Source of the DNA: Halobacillus yeomjeoni
GTDB taxonomy: Bacteria; Bacillota; Bacilli; Bacillales; Halobacillaceae
Length of the DNA stretch: 64,000 nucleotides
Direction: 5' to 3'
NCBI RefSeq assembly: GCF_020171525.1
Contig: NZ_JAIVAI010000007.1
Location: 1 to 64,000, forward strand
This document shows, one piece after another, positions 10,032 through 18,480 of this stretch (position 1 is the stretch's first letter; the number at the start of each line of letters is the position of its first letter). The position numbers were made by a program, and so were the translations under genes. The notes beneath the pieces are model-generated. The model saw nothing but the letters and a program-made list of their open reading frames with translations, had not been told where the DNA came from and did not search any database.

Positions 10032-10517
10032 ATGAGTGAGCAAGTCTCGACGGCAGTCGAACCGAAAGTCGTAAAGAAATCCAGCTTCAAAGTGGTCGGG
10101 AGCTATTGCCAGACGATGATGGATGAACGGGAAGTAAAAATCCCGAGGCTGATGGAACATTTTCATACATCCAAACTTCATAAAGTGAGAAATCGAATCA
10201 ATTCCCCGTGTTCAATCGGAATGTTTGTCGACCCTCCGAATTGGAACGAAGATACAGAGGCGTTTTATTGGATTGCTGCTGTCGAAGTCGATCGCTATGA
10301 AAAAGTTCCTCAAGACATGATCACAAAAACGATACCTGCTCACACATATGCTGTTCTGGAGTATGATCCTTCTATGCACGACTTCAACCCTTATCCTTAT
10401 CTATTCAAATGGATCAAAGAAGAAGGCTATGAATTAGTCGAAGGTTTCGGGTTTGAGGTTTATCACCCGTATACTGGGTCAGAAACGAAATTCACATTAC
10501 ATCTTCCGGTCGAATAA
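10032..10517 (+). CDS. GyrI-like / effector-binding domain protein
   Basis: This is a 161-residue soluble protein with the GyrI-like small-molecule-binding fold of AraC-type effector domains. Visible hallmarks are the stretch around CSIGMFVDPPNWNEDTEAFYW, the strand AAVEVDRYEKVPQDM, the pattern TIPAHTYAVLEYDP, and a C-terminal GFEVYHP. There is no DNA-binding domain, so it is a stand-alone ligand-binding protein. Such proteins bind or sequester small lipophilic compounds, but the ligand here is unknown. ATG at 10032 follows AAAAAGGAG. A good terminator ends the gene. Confidence 0.75.
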   Translation: MSEQVSTAVEPKVVKKSSFKVVGSYCQTMMDEREVKIPRLMEHFHTSKLHKVRNRINSPCSIGMFVDPPNWNEDTEAFYWIAAVEVDRYEKVPQDMITKTIPAHTYAVLEYDPSMHDFNPYPYLFKWIKEEGYELVEGFGFEVYHPYTGSETKFTLHLPVE

Positions 10518-10525
10518 GTATCAAG

Positions 10526-10553
10526 GGTGGTTGAATAAACCACCCTTTTTTTA
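10526..10553 (+). terminator. Intrinsic terminator of the GyrI-like gene
   Basis: GGGTGGTT and AACCACCC pair around GAATA and are followed by a run of seven T. Confidence 0.85.
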
Positions 10554-10735
10554 TTTGGTCTCCGTTTATATAAGCTCTGAGGTCCCGCCCAAGTCTTTTT
10601 TTCTGCAGGAATCTATCTGTTTTCTCTTTCCTTCTCCGGGCTGACTTCCATCGAACTCTTTAACGGAAAGAGCTGATACAAGCCCGCGCGCGAAAGATTA
10701 ATACCATGCATGAACCGGATCACACATTAAATGAA

Positions 10736-12139
10736 TTATTGTAAAAAAGAAAAACAGAAATACAGTAAGGAGGCTGCTCCGGCAGCTATTAAAGCCGGTT
10801 TCAACTTGAATTTTGCATAACGTATTGCATTCAAACCGAGAATTCCTGCTGTAGTGTTCGTGTCATCACTAAGGGGGGATGCAAATGCACCGAAGGTACC
10901 GCTGGCAAACACCGCCCCAATAACAATTGGCAGCGGGCTCCCAGCTGTTACTGCTAATGAAACGCCGACAGGCATGAGTATTCCCCACGTCCCCCAAGAC
11001 GAACCGATAAAGTAAGAGAGTCCGCATCCTGCAATAAATAGGATGACAGCGACAAAATCAGGAGGTATCCATTGAAAATAAGAAGAAACGGTTTCTGAAA
11101 AATTCAGAGCCTCCGAACCTTTACTCAGTCCCCAAACGGTAGCCAGCAGTAAGATTACGCCCATCATTTCATTACCACCATCAATCAAGTGGTTCATCAT
11201 TTTCCGGAGAGGCTCATCTCTGAACTTCAAATAAACGACGAATGCGATCAGAGTAAGGACGACTCCGAACACCATTGCATCTAAAACACTGGCATTAATG
11301 AAGGCACGAAAGCCAGTTTCACCCTCTTCTCTACCTAATTGATACATAAAGAAGAAAGTCAGTAAAATGACGCCTGCCAAGGGAACAATCAAATTCCAAG
11401 GTTTTGAAGGAAGCTCTTTCGTTACTGCAGGATGACAGTCCTCCCATTGATCGTCTTTCTGTTGGACATCTCCAGTTTCCGCATCTGTCGCCGGCTTTTT
11501 ACTATGGTGGAAGAAACTTAAATAAAAACCCAGCACCAACATGGAGAATGCAAAGAAATTGAAGGGGATGCTCTGTATATAAAGTGAATAGGCATCTCCT
11601 TGTGCCCCCGATTGTTGTAAGGAAAGCTCAATGACTGAGGTCATATACCCTACAAAAGCGGTAGCGACAGGGATGATTACAACGAGAGGACTGGCAGTAG
11701 TTTCGATCACGAAACCAAGCTCCTGCTTACTCATCGGGATGGTTTTTCGAAGAGACTTCATCACAGGTGCTATCGTTACGATTCGAAAACTAGGCGCAGC
11801 AAATGTCCCGATGGATGAGAGCCACGTTAAAATAAATGCACCGCGCTTCTTTTCGATTCTTTCGGTGGCTTCTTGTACGAACCCTTTGATTCCACCGGAC
11901 ATTTTTACTACTCCAATCAATGCAGAGAAGGCATATAAAAAAATGATGATCTTTAAATTGTTTTCATCAGAAAGCCCCTGGACAATGAACGATAAAGCTT
12001 CCAGCATCCCTCTAAGCCAGTGAGAATCGACTAAATATCCGGAAACGATGACTGCAAATAGTAAGCTGGGAATTACTTGCTTCGTCCAAATTGCTGCTAG
12101 AATGACGATAACGAAAGGGATCACAGGAGTCCATTCCAT
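10736..12139 (-). CDS. NhaC-family Na+/H+ antiporter
   Basis: A polytopic membrane protein of about 467 residues resembling NhaC-type antiporters. It has repeated hydrophobic helices, a polar segment SIGTFAAPSFRIVTIAPVMK, TTASPLVVIIPVATAFVGY, and GSSWGTWGILMPVGVSLA near the C-terminus, all typical of the family. Sodium/proton or related solute/sodium exchange is inferred. The open frame extends to 12382, but an internal ATG at 12139 is preferred. It has GAGAGG 8 bases upstream, starts at MEWTPVIPFV, and avoids overlap with the divergent gene at 12279. Substrate specificity cannot be read from sequence. Confidence 0.8.
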   Translation of the reverse strand: MEWTPVIPFVIVILAAIWTKQVIPSLLFAVIVSGYLVDSHWLRGMLEALSFIVQGLSDENNLKIIIFLYAFSALIGVVKMSGGIKGFVQEATERIEKKRGAFILTWLSSIGTFAAPSFRIVTIAPVMKSLRKTIPMSKQELGFVIETTASPLVVIIPVATAFVGYMTSVIELSLQQSGAQGDAYSLYIQSIPFNFFAFSMLVLGFYLSFFHHSKKPATDAETGDVQQKDDQWEDCHPAVTKELPSKPWNLIVPLAGVILLTFFFMYQLGREEGETGFRAFINASVLDAMVFGVVLTLIAFVVYLKFRDEPLRKMMNHLIDGGNEMMGVILLLATVWGLSKGSEALNFSETVSSYFQWIPPDFVAVILFIAGCGLSYFIGSSWGTWGILMPVGVSLAVTAGSPLPIVIGAVFASGTFGAFASPLSDDTNTTAGILGLNAIRYAKFKLKPALIAAGAASLLYFCFSFLQ

Positions 12140-12278
12140 TGGTTGTACCTCTCTTTCATTCAAGACTCTTAGTAGCATGTGTGGAAATAAATAAAGATAT
12201 GCTATGGTCCCGGCAGGAATTGCAGGAAAGAAAACGAATATGTGTAAAAGATTGAAACAAGAATAGAGGAGGGGTCCG

Positions 12279-12725
12279 ATGTCTTTTATAAATAAGACCG
12301 TAATCATCAGAAAGCCTATAGAAGATGTGTTTGATGAGGCGACAAACTTTAAAAATGGTCCTGAAGTCATGGATAACGTCATTGATGTAGAAATTTTGAC
12401 TGAAGGACCGGTCCGAGAAGGTTTTCAGTTTAAAGAGACAAGAGAAATAAGAGGGCGGAAAGCCTCGGCGGTTATTGAAATAACCGATTACAAACATAAT
12501 AAAAGCTATACGGCAAGAAGTGAGCAGAACGGGATCGATCTCCGCTACCATTATTCTTTTACAGAGACAACTGAAGGGACACGTGTGGACTTTGAAGGGG
12601 AATTGATCACAAAAGGGTTGAGAAATACACTGACGAAACCGTTGATTCAAATGATTATTAAAAAAGAAGATGAGAATCATCTGGATCACCTGAAAAAGCA
12701 TATCGAAACCGTTCCATCAGAATGA
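12279..12725 (+). CDS. SRPBCC-family (START-like) protein
   Basis: A 148-residue protein with the polyketide-cyclase/dehydrase-like SRPBCC pattern. An N-terminal strand (TVIIRKPIEDVFDEATNF) is followed by alternating strands (GFQFKETREIRG, ITDYKHNKSYTARSE, RYHYSFTETTEGTRVDFEGEL) and a C-terminal amphipathic helix. Such proteins form a cavity for hydrophobic ligands. The biological ligand is unknown. ATG at 12279 has GAGGAGGGG upstream. It is divergent from the NhaC-like gene. Confidence 0.75.
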   Translation: MSFINKTVIIRKPIEDVFDEATNFKNGPEVMDNVIDVEILTEGPVREGFQFKETREIRGRKASAVIEITDYKHNKSYTARSEQNGIDLRYHYSFTETTEGTRVDFEGELITKGLRNTLTKPLIQMIIKKEDENHLDHLKKHIETVPSE

Positions 12726-12757
12726 TATAATAAGGGTAAGCTATGGATACTATTGAA

Positions 12758-12798
12758 AGGTTCTCACACCCATCTAAATGGGAGAGAACCTGTTTTTT
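12758..12798 (+). terminator. Intrinsic terminator of the SRPBCC gene
   Basis: The arms AGGTTCTC (12758-12765) and GAGAACCT (12784-12791) enclose an inner CCCA/TGGG hairpin and are followed by T6. The MITE-like element is inserted about 8 bases beyond the T run. Confidence 0.85.
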
Positions 12799-12805
12799 AT
12801 ATTAT

Positions 12806-13185
12806 GGCTCTGTTAAAGTTTAGTGTTGATTTATTCGTTTTGCTCCTTTTGTGAGTGAATAGATACTATAACCATACTTTACTTCCATTTAAAAAGTTTA
12901 ATTTACAAATTAGAAACTCTTAAATAGGATGTCGTATTTTTTGACCTTCACTCTTTTAACGAAAAAGGAAATTTCAAGAGACAATCATTGAAAGGGGCGT
13001 CGGGGAAGGGGGAGACTCCCGCGGGAGAAGGAGACAGGCGAGATCCCACAGGGCTTTAGCCCGAGGAAGCTTGCCGGTTCCCCCGCAGGAAAGCGGACCC
13101 TTCCCCGACGACCCTGCACTGAATTTATTTCTGTCAAACAAATTTTATAAAACAGAGAATATCAACAACAGATTTTAACAGATCC
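12806..13185. mobile_element. Complete MITE-like element with TIRs and 8-bp target duplication
   Basis: The 380-bp unit begins GGCTCTGTTAAAGTTTAG and ends in the near-complement (CAACAACAGATTTTAACAGATCC), giving about 25-bp terminal inverted repeats. It is flanked on both sides by the identical octamer TATATTAT (12798-12805 and 13186-13193), a target-site duplication. It has no transposase frame. The core contains a GC-rich segment whose ends GTCGGGGAAGGG (12999-13010) and CCCTTCCCCGAC (13098-13109) are perfect complements and could extrude as a large hairpin. The GG-start TIR and 8-bp duplication recall ISL3-type transposases, but this link is inference. Related copies or ends lie at 103-240, 21430-21456, 46128-46352 and 63944 onward. 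Confidence 0.8.
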
Positions 13186-13246
13186 TATATTATAAATATC
13201 CGCAGTAACAGGCAAAAAAGCTTATATAAGGGTATAAGGAAAGGGA

Positions 13247-14395
13247 ATGAAACGAATGAATGAAGATACACAACAATGGCTGGAAGACTTACCTTCTTTT
13301 CTAAGTGAGGCTTGGAAGAATGCAGAATTCACGTCATTGACCACAGTACAAGATGAAGCGATCCCTCACATCACGCGAGGAGCGGATGTACTTGCTGAAG
13401 CACCGACGGGCAGTGGGAAGACGCTGGCTTATTTACTTCCGCTGCTTAAAGAAGTAGATCCTGATTCGAAGCGGACACAGGTGCTGATTCTGGCATCCTC
13501 TCATGAGTTAGTCATGCAGCTGCATCAGGAAATCCTGGACTGGACTCAGGGAAGCGGTATTAAGAGTACAGCTTTGATTGGCGGAGCGAATATCAAACGC
13601 CAAATGGAAAAGTTGAAGAAAAAACCTCAAGTCATCGTCGGAACTCCTGGTCGCGTTTATGAACTGATGAAAAAGAAAAAAGTCAAAGCCCATGAGTTAC
13701 GGACAGTCGTTATGGATGAAGCCGATCAGCTTCTCATCCCTGAACATTTGGATGTTGTCCGCGGAATTTTAAGCAGTACGTTGAAAGAGTGTCAAAAGCT
13801 TATGTTCTCTGCGACTTTGCCGGAAGAGGTTTTAGACCTTGCTCATGATTTCATGGATGAAGAGGCAGAAGTGATCCGGATCGAGAAAGAAGTCGAAAAG
13901 CCGGATGTAGACCATACGTATATTGTCAGCGAAGATAGAGATAAATTAGAAACGTTAAGAAAACTGGCGCGGATGGAAGGATTCAAAGGGCTGGCATTCA
14001 TGGGAGATATTACGAAATTGAATGTATTTGCTGAAAAGTTGGCGTATCAAAATTTAGATATCGGTCTTTTGCATAGTGATGCAGATAAGCAGCAGCGGGC
14101 GAAGGCAATTCGAGAGTTCCGAAAAGGAGAATTTCCATTGTTGATGGCAACCGATGTAGCTGCAAGAGGAATAGATATGAAAGATATTAACTATATTGTC
14201 AACTTGGATATGCCGAAGAGCATCAGTGCTTACATCCACCGGGCAGGGCGTACTGGAAGGTTGGGAGCTACTGAAGGAACGGTTGTTTCTTTAGTGAATC
14301 CTGTTGAGGAGAAACGCTTGAAAAAATATGCTCGTGAATTAGACTTGAATTTATTAGAGAAGAAAATGTATAAGGGGCAGCTCCAGGACGCTTAA
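13247..14395 (+). CDS. yfmL: DEAD-box ATP-dependent RNA helicase (YfmL-like)
   Basis: All core helicase motifs are visible in order: Q-like LTTVQDEAIP, motif I APTGSGKT, TPGRVYEL, motif II DEAD (VVMDEADQLL), motif III SAT, ATDVAARGID (motif V), and motif VI HRAGRTGR. At 382 residues there is only the helicase core and no C-terminal RNA-binding extension, matching the compact YfmL type rather than CshA/CshB/DbpA. YfmL-type helicases are linked to ribosome assembly in Bacillus. The start is ATG 13247 (ATG 13256 is possible), with GGAAAGGG upstream. It stands alone, directly downstream of the mobile element. Confidence 0.85.
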   Translation: MKRMNEDTQQWLEDLPSFLSEAWKNAEFTSLTTVQDEAIPHITRGADVLAEAPTGSGKTLAYLLPLLKEVDPDSKRTQVLILASSHELVMQLHQEILDWTQGSGIKSTALIGGANIKRQMEKLKKKPQVIVGTPGRVYELMKKKKVKAHELRTVVMDEADQLLIPEHLDVVRGILSSTLKECQKLMFSATLPEEVLDLAHDFMDEEAEVIRIEKEVEKPDVDHTYIVSEDRDKLETLRKLARMEGFKGLAFMGDITKLNVFAEKLAYQNLDIGLLHSDADKQQRAKAIREFRKGEFPLLMATDVAARGIDMKDINYIVNLDMPKSISAYIHRAGRTGRLGATEGTVVSLVNPVEEKRLKKYARELDLNLLEKKMYKGQLQDA

Positions 14396-14475
14396 ATCTT
14401 TTCCTGAGCATGCTTAAAGAGATGGTTCGTGTGGAAAGATGGATGATAGACACCTTAGAGTAAGGAGTGGCTGCT

Positions 14476-15192
14476 ATGATTAAGAAATTCATCATTCTCA
14501 TCATAACCATAGGCGCGGCAATTTATTTATGGAATGGAACAGATGCCAAAAAGTGGATGAAAAGTCCCGCAGATCAGTTCCAGCAATTCACTCAGCAAAT
14601 ACAAACATGGATGGACAAAAACGATATCGATCACACGAGTCCACTTTTGGAGAGGTTGAAGCAGTATTTTAATACAGGAGAAATCCCTTTAATAGAACTG
14701 GAAAAGGGAGGCGTGGAAGTTCCTGCTGACTCAAAATCGACCGGCTCCAATGATAAAGTGGGTAAAAATGATAAGGAAATGTCAATTGAAGAAGATTCAC
14801 TATCTGATTATGAGCAAGAGGTTGTGTCTTTGGTGAACGAAGAGCGTTCTCAAGAAGGATTGGCTCCACTGGAAGCTCATGAGAGATTGAGTGGATTAGC
14901 GAGGTTGAAATCCAGAGATATGGCTGAGCACGGTTACTTCAGCCACACCTCACCTAACTATGGCTCTCCTTTTGAAATGATGAATCAATATGATTTTGAA
15001 TATCGCGCAGCAGGTGAAAATATAGCAGCAGGTCAACGTACGCCTGAAGAAGTCGTGGAAGGCTGGATGAACAGCGAAGGTCATCGCGAGAATATATTAA
15101 ATAAAAACTTCACTCATATTGGTGTCGGATATATTGAAGATTCAGGATCATATGGAACTTACTGGACCCAATTGTTCATGACACCACGATAA
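14476..15192 (+). CDS. CAP-domain (SCP/YkwD-like) secreted or membrane-anchored protein
   Basis: An N-terminal hydrophobic helix (IKKFIILIITIGAAIYLW) acts as signal or anchor. A low-complexity charged linker follows, then a C-terminal CAP domain from about residue 115. CAP hallmarks are present: EVVSLVNEERSQEGLAPLE, HGYFSHTSPNYGSPFEMM, AGENIAAGQRTPEEVVEGWM and HRENILN. Bacterial CAP proteins are extracytoplasmic, often linked to the envelope or spore coat; catalytic activity is unproven. An in-frame GTG at 14467 lies immediately after AAGGAG, too close to serve, so ATG 14476 (8 bases away) is chosen. Confidence 0.85.
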   Translation: MIKKFIILIITIGAAIYLWNGTDAKKWMKSPADQFQQFTQQIQTWMDKNDIDHTSPLLERLKQYFNTGEIPLIELEKGGVEVPADSKSTGSNDKVGKNDKEMSIEEDSLSDYEQEVVSLVNEERSQEGLAPLEAHERLSGLARLKSRDMAEHGYFSHTSPNYGSPFEMMNQYDFEYRAAGENIAAGQRTPEEVVEGWMNSEGHRENILNKNFTHIGVGYIEDSGSYGTYWTQLFMTPR

Positions 15193-15225
15193 AACCTCTC
15201 AACTTATAGTTGAGAGGTTTTTTAG
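15191..15225 (+). terminator. Intrinsic terminator of the CAP-domain gene
   Basis: A perfect 14-bp stem, AAAACCTCTCAACT (15191-15204) with AGTTGAGAGGTTTT (15208-15221), ends in T-rich sequence. Confidence 0.9.
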
Positions 15226-15243
15226 ACTTTGGGTCAGGGGCTC

Positions 15244-15876
15244 TTAATAGGAGCTCTTTTGTTTTGAAAGGGGTTCGACCATCCCTTTGACCGTTCTTGT
15301 ATCAATGTGAGATTCGTCATGAGACCAATGTTTAATCAGTACATACAACGAAATGAGCAGAACAGTAAGACCCATGGTCATAAAACCGAAGGTGGGTTTT
15401 ACCTGATAATAATAAGAGGTACCTTCATGATATAGAAAAAATAGTATGCATGTAATCAGAATGTATATAAAGCGGTGGAAATAAGGCCTGTTTTTGTAAA
15501 AACGACATTTGATCAGCAGAGGAATCCAATAGATGAATGATGAAATTAAAAGTAAAGGGAAGTGGATGAAATAGGCAAAGTCTCTTGAAATCATAAGTGC
15601 TAAATCATAGCTGATTAAACCTCCAAACAGGAAAGAAAGAGTGTGGATTGTCAAAGGGGCGTTTTTTCCGACCGCCCATCGGTAACGTTTATGGAACCAG
15701 AGTTGAGATTGGTTGGCGTATAACACCCATAGGGGAGCTAAGATGAAAGCGGTAAATAATCGTATAATGTCAATGAAATGATGGTGGAGGTTGGAATGGA
15801 GTAATATGAATGCAACGATGGCCAGCAGGGAAGAGAACACTATTTTTGCTGTAGATCGGGTGAATTTAATGGGCAC
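15244..15876 (-). CDS. Multi-span membrane protein, possibly CtaG-like
   Basis: A 210-residue protein with about six hydrophobic segments (for example IVFSSLLAIVAFILL, FPLLLISSFIYWIPLLI, FMTMGLTVLLISLYVLI). Histidines near membrane edges and the segment FAYFIHFPLLLISSFIYWIP faintly resemble the CtaG cytochrome-oxidase assembly fold, but the match is weak and I do not assign a function. The start is GTG at 15876 with AAGGAG 9 bases upstream. It stands alone and converges on the CAP-domain gene. Confidence 0.6.
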   Translation of the reverse strand: MPIKFTRSTAKIVFSSLLAIVAFILLHSNLHHHFIDIIRLFTAFILAPLWVLYANQSQLWFHKRYRWAVGKNAPLTIHTLSFLFGGLISYDLALMISRDFAYFIHFPLLLISSFIYWIPLLIKCRFYKNRPYFHRFIYILITCILFFLYHEGTSYYYQVKPTFGFMTMGLTVLLISLYVLIKHWSHDESHIDTRTVKGMVEPLSKQKSSY

Positions 15877-16023
15877 TGAGATCAGCTCCTTAAACCTTTG
15901 CTTTAACTTTCCCGTTGGAGCTGGAAATAAACACTTTTATATTATATAGAATTGTATTTTTATTACAGCTTAAAACTTGATTTGTTATAGTACTTATAAA
16001 GTAGTGAAAAGGGAGGCAGCATT

Positions 16024-17427
16024 ATGGAAATCAAGGAACTACACCAGTACGATGGTACAGCTGTCAGACAAATGTTATATCGCAATGAATTAAAAGAAGA
16101 AGAAGTGATGAAGCATTATCAAGCCGTCATTGATAGGAAAAACCCCGAACTCAATGCGGTTGTACATAAGACATACGAAGAAGTGAATCACTTGAACGAA
16201 AGAACGGGTCCATTAAAAGGGCTGCCTTTTCTGGTTAAGGACCTGAATTCAATGAAAGATCAGCCGATGAGTCTCGGTTCTAAAGTGATGGAAGGTTTTA
16301 AAGCAGGTTTTGATGATGTCATCGTGCAGCGTTATAAACGTGCCGGTTTGACGATTTTAGGAAAGACGAATACTCCTGAGTTTGGGTTTACCCCTGCAAC
16401 GGAATCCATGTACCTCGGTTATACCAAGAATCCATGGAACAAAGACTACTCCCCGGGAGGTTCCAGCGGAGGTGCCGCTGCAGCTGTAGCGGCAGGGATG
16501 GCTCCCTTTGCTCACGCCAGTGATGGTGGAGGATCAATTCGTATTCCAGCATCATGCTGCGGGCTTTTTGGATTGAAGCCGACACGGGGGCGGACGCCTT
16601 TTTCCATCAAGTTGAACAGTTTAGCTGTGAGCCATGCAGTAACAAGGTCTGTGAGGGACAGTGCAGTATTATTGGACGTACTTCAAGGACCACAGGTGGG
16701 GGATTTATTTGCCACACCTGTAAGCGATACGCCATATACAGGCATTGACCACTATTCTCTGCAACCTTTGAAAATTGCTTATTTGGCTGACTTCGGAGAA
16801 TTGATGGAGATAGATGAAGATGTTCAAAAAGCCGTTCAGTCAACGGCAGAGCTTTGTGAATCGCTGGGACACCATGTTGAAATCGCCTATCCTGATTTTG
16901 ATCTACATCGATTTATGGAGGCGTTCGTAACCGTATGGGTGGTAGGTGGAGCGTTAGCTGTCAAAGAAGCTTCACGGATGAATGGAAAAGAACCTTCTTC
17001 TGAAAACTTGGAAAAAATGCTGTATACACTTGTACAAAAAGGGACTGCTTATACAGCGATGGAATATGAAAAAGCCAGAGTTTTCTTAGGAGAAGAAAGT
17101 GTGAAAGTACACCGATTTTTCGAAAAATACGATGTGTTGTTAACCCCGGTTACTTCCAAGCCTTCCTTGCCACTGGGCTGTTACAACGGTGAAGAAAAGA
17201 CAATCGATGAGATTTTGGCAGTATCTGAGCAATACGCTCATTTATCTCCAGTCGCCAATGTGACAGGACAGCCAGCAATGAGTGTACCTCTGTATTGGAA
17301 CAAAGAAAACCTGCCGATTGGATCTCACTTCATGGGAAAATTCGGGGACGAATCTACATTGTTGAAATTAGCCGCTCAGCTTGAGGAAGCACGACCATGG
17401 TGGCATCGTTATAAAGAAATACAGTAA
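16024..17427 (+). CDS. Amidase-signature-family hydrolase
   Basis: The Ser-cisSer-Lys triad of amidase-signature enzymes is readable: Lys72 in GLPFLVKDL, the cis-Ser in [12 protein letters not shown] (Ser147/148), and nucleophile Ser171 in [15 protein letters not shown] followed by [10 protein letters not shown]. At 467 residues it is complete. The sequence resembles the aminohexanoate-cyclic-dimer-hydrolase-like branch rather than GatA, and no gatB/gatC neighbours occur, so tRNA amidation is unlikely. The natural substrate is unknown. GGGAGGCAGC precedes ATG 16024. Confidence 0.85.
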   Translation: MEIKELHQYDGTAVRQMLYRNELKEEEVMKHYQAVIDRKNPELNAVVHKTYEEVNHLNERTGPLKGLPFLVKDLNSMKDQPMSLGSKVMEGFKAGFDDVIVQRYKRAGLTILGKTNTPEFGFTPATESMYLGYTKNPWNKDYSPGGSSGGAAAAVAAGMAPFAHASDGGGSIRIPASCCGLFGLKPTRGRTPFSIKLNSLAVSHAVTRSVRDSAVLLDVLQGPQVGDLFATPVSDTPYTGIDHYSLQPLKIAYLADFGELMEIDEDVQKAVQSTAELCESLGHHVEIAYPDFDLHRFMEAFVTVWVVGGALAVKEASRMNGKEPSSENLEKMLYTLVQKGTAYTAMEYEKARVFLGEESVKVHRFFEKYDVLLTPVTSKPSLPLGCYNGEEKTIDEILAVSEQYAHLSPVANVTGQPAMSVPLYWNKENLPIGSHFMGKFGDESTLLKLAAQLEEARPWWHRYKEIQ

Positions 17428-17507
17428 ACATTCCTCAAGGATTCTAAATGATGAGTGGGTTTTTAATCTGCTGGAAATTACATGATAGAGAGAGGAAAAA
17501 GGAGGTT

Positions 17508-17978
17508 ATGAAAGTGGATTATATTCATTATCTGCGGTCAATGGTGGGTAAAGAAAAAGTCATCATGACGGTTTGTGGAGCATTCGTCTTAGAAGAGAAA
17601 GACCGTTTACTTCTTCAACTTCGCTCGGATACGAACACGTGGGGACTGCCCGGTGGATTCATGGAAATGGATGAGAAAGTAGAAGAAGCTGCTAGAAGAG
17701 AAACAAAAGAAGAAACAGGGATTGAATTGGGAAATATGAGCCTGTTCGGTATCTATTCAGGGCCCCGATTACATAAGACGTTCCCTAATGGAGATCAAGT
17801 CGCACTTGTGCAAATCCTATTTACATGCCGCGACTTCTCGGGGAATCTTCTTTATAAGGATGAGGAAACCTTGGATGCGCAGTTCTTCCCTCTGAATGAC
17901 CTTCCAAAAAATATATTCGAAAAACATCAGTGGTTCATTGATGATCTGATTCATAAACAACCGCCTGTAATCGGATAA
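17508..17978 (+). CDS. Nudix hydrolase
   Basis: The Nudix box GX5EX7REXXEEXG is present from GGFMEMDEKVEEAARR to ETKEETGIEL, and the product (156 residues) is a single-domain hydrolase of nucleoside-diphosphate-linked substrates. The open frame begins at 17448, but the strong AAAAAGGAGG lies just before ATG 17508, which gives MKVDYIHYLRSMVG, so that start is used. It follows the amidase by 80 bases. The substrate is unknown. Confidence 0.85.
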   Translation: MKVDYIHYLRSMVGKEKVIMTVCGAFVLEEKDRLLLQLRSDTNTWGLPGGFMEMDEKVEEAARRETKEETGIELGNMSLFGIYSGPRLHKTFPNGDQVALVQILFTCRDFSGNLLYKDEETLDAQFFPLNDLPKNIFEKHQWFIDDLIHKQPPVIG

Positions 17979-18003
17979 TTCTGTTTTATTTCAAAAATTG
18001 TGA

Positions 18004-18009
18004 TACAAT
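18004..18009 (+). promoter_or_regulatory. -10 of candidate antitoxin RNA promoter
   Basis: TGTGATACAATAT contains an extended -10 (TG-A-TACAAT). Almost the same sequence, TGTGATACAATATC, occurs in the opposite strand as the toxin promoter (18309-18314). No good -35 is visible for either. Confidence 0.5.
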
Positions 18010-18015
18010 ATAAAT

Positions 18016-18152
18016 AGATTTGGAAAACGTTTCATAAACTTAAAAAAGGCCGCAGCACTCACTGCGGCCATTCGATAGCGGTCCTTCCTGGGATCAGCTA
18101 CTCACTACAGAATAGACCTCTCCCGTTGGCAGACAGGAGGTCTATTTTTTAT
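18016..18152 (+). ncRNA. Candidate cis-antisense antitoxin RNA of a type I toxin-antitoxin locus
   Basis: A transcript from the plus-strand extended -10 at 18004 would end at the hairpin AATAGACCTC (18111-18120)/GAGGTCTATT (18137-18146) with T6. It would overlap the 3' part of the toxin mRNA by about 100 nt, as in the txpA/ratA and bsrG/SR4 systems of Bacillus. The toxin stop codon lies inside this terminator stem. The RNA is inferred from signals only. Confidence 0.5.
18048..18069 (-). terminator. Terminator of the small toxin mRNA
   Basis: GGCCGCAG (18048-18055) and CTGCGGCC (18062-18069) form an 8-bp GC-rich stem. On the minus strand it is followed by six T. It lies about 75 bases beyond the toxin stop codon, inside the 5' part of the proposed antisense RNA. 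Confidence 0.75.
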
Positions 18153-18237
18153 TGGTCATTTTCAGAACCAATGCAAGTAGAGCGATCAGGAATGTTCCGA
18201 ATGAAAAAAGAATCGAAAAAACCTCATACACGCTCAT
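18142..18237 (-). CDS. Small hydrophobic type I toxin (holin-like toxin family)
   Basis: A 31-residue peptide beginning MSVYEVFSILFSFGTFLIAL and ending VLKMTNKK. It has one membrane helix with a lysine-rich tail and the MSxYExxSxLxSFGTxLIALL pattern of Bacillus holin-like (TxpA/Fst-related) toxins. The ribosome site AAAGGGGGTGAT is exceptionally strong, yet a 7-bp stem (CCCCCTT 18249-18255 with AAGGGGG 18267-18273) would sequester it, as is usual in type I toxins. An in-frame ATG three codons upstream (18246) is possible but crowds the ribosome site. It is divergent from the MFS gene. Family assignment is from sequence resemblance only. Confidence 0.75.
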   Translation of the reverse strand: MSVYEVFSILFSFGTFLIALLALVLKMTNKK

Positions 18238-18248
18238 TATAGGCATCA

Positions 18249-18273
18249 CCCCCTTTCTCATTTATGAAGGGGG
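18249..18273 (-). promoter_or_regulatory. Ribosome-site-sequestering hairpin in the toxin leader
   Basis: On the minus strand CCCCCTT pairs with AAGGGGG across an 11-base loop, burying the toxin Shine-Dalgarno sequence. Confidence 0.6.
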
Positions 18274-18308
18274 CAGCCGACCTCCTAAGAAACCGCTATC
18301 TATTTGAT

Positions 18309-18314
18309 ATTGTA
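18309..18314 (-). promoter_or_regulatory. -10 of the toxin mRNA promoter
   Basis: The minus strand reads TGTGATACAATATC, an extended -10 (TG-A-TACAAT) about 70 bases upstream of the toxin start. Confidence 0.5.
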
Positions 18315-18480
18315 TCACAGGAATCAAAGTTCACATGTAGATAAAAGTAAAAATGTTCCAATGAATATTTTTTTTGATATAAAAAAACGTTTACATAATA
18401 AATCTTCGTTTTACTCAAAAGACTGCAGGGTATCTCCTGAAAATGCAATAGATTTTAACTATCATCCAGGAGGTATCATC

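Noticed and set aside
12156-12701. 181-codon frame antisense to the SRPBCC gene
   Set aside because: The plus-strand gene has clear family structure and a strong ribosome site; the antisense frame has neither.
15244-15876. Firm CtaG assignment for the membrane protein
   Set aside because: Only a short stretch resembles CtaG; conserved copper-site residues could not be established by eye.
18019-18033. TGGAAAACGTTTCA as a cre site
   Set aside because: The CG pair is shifted one base from the CcpA consensus. It lies in the proposed antitoxin RNA, where a cre would make little sense.
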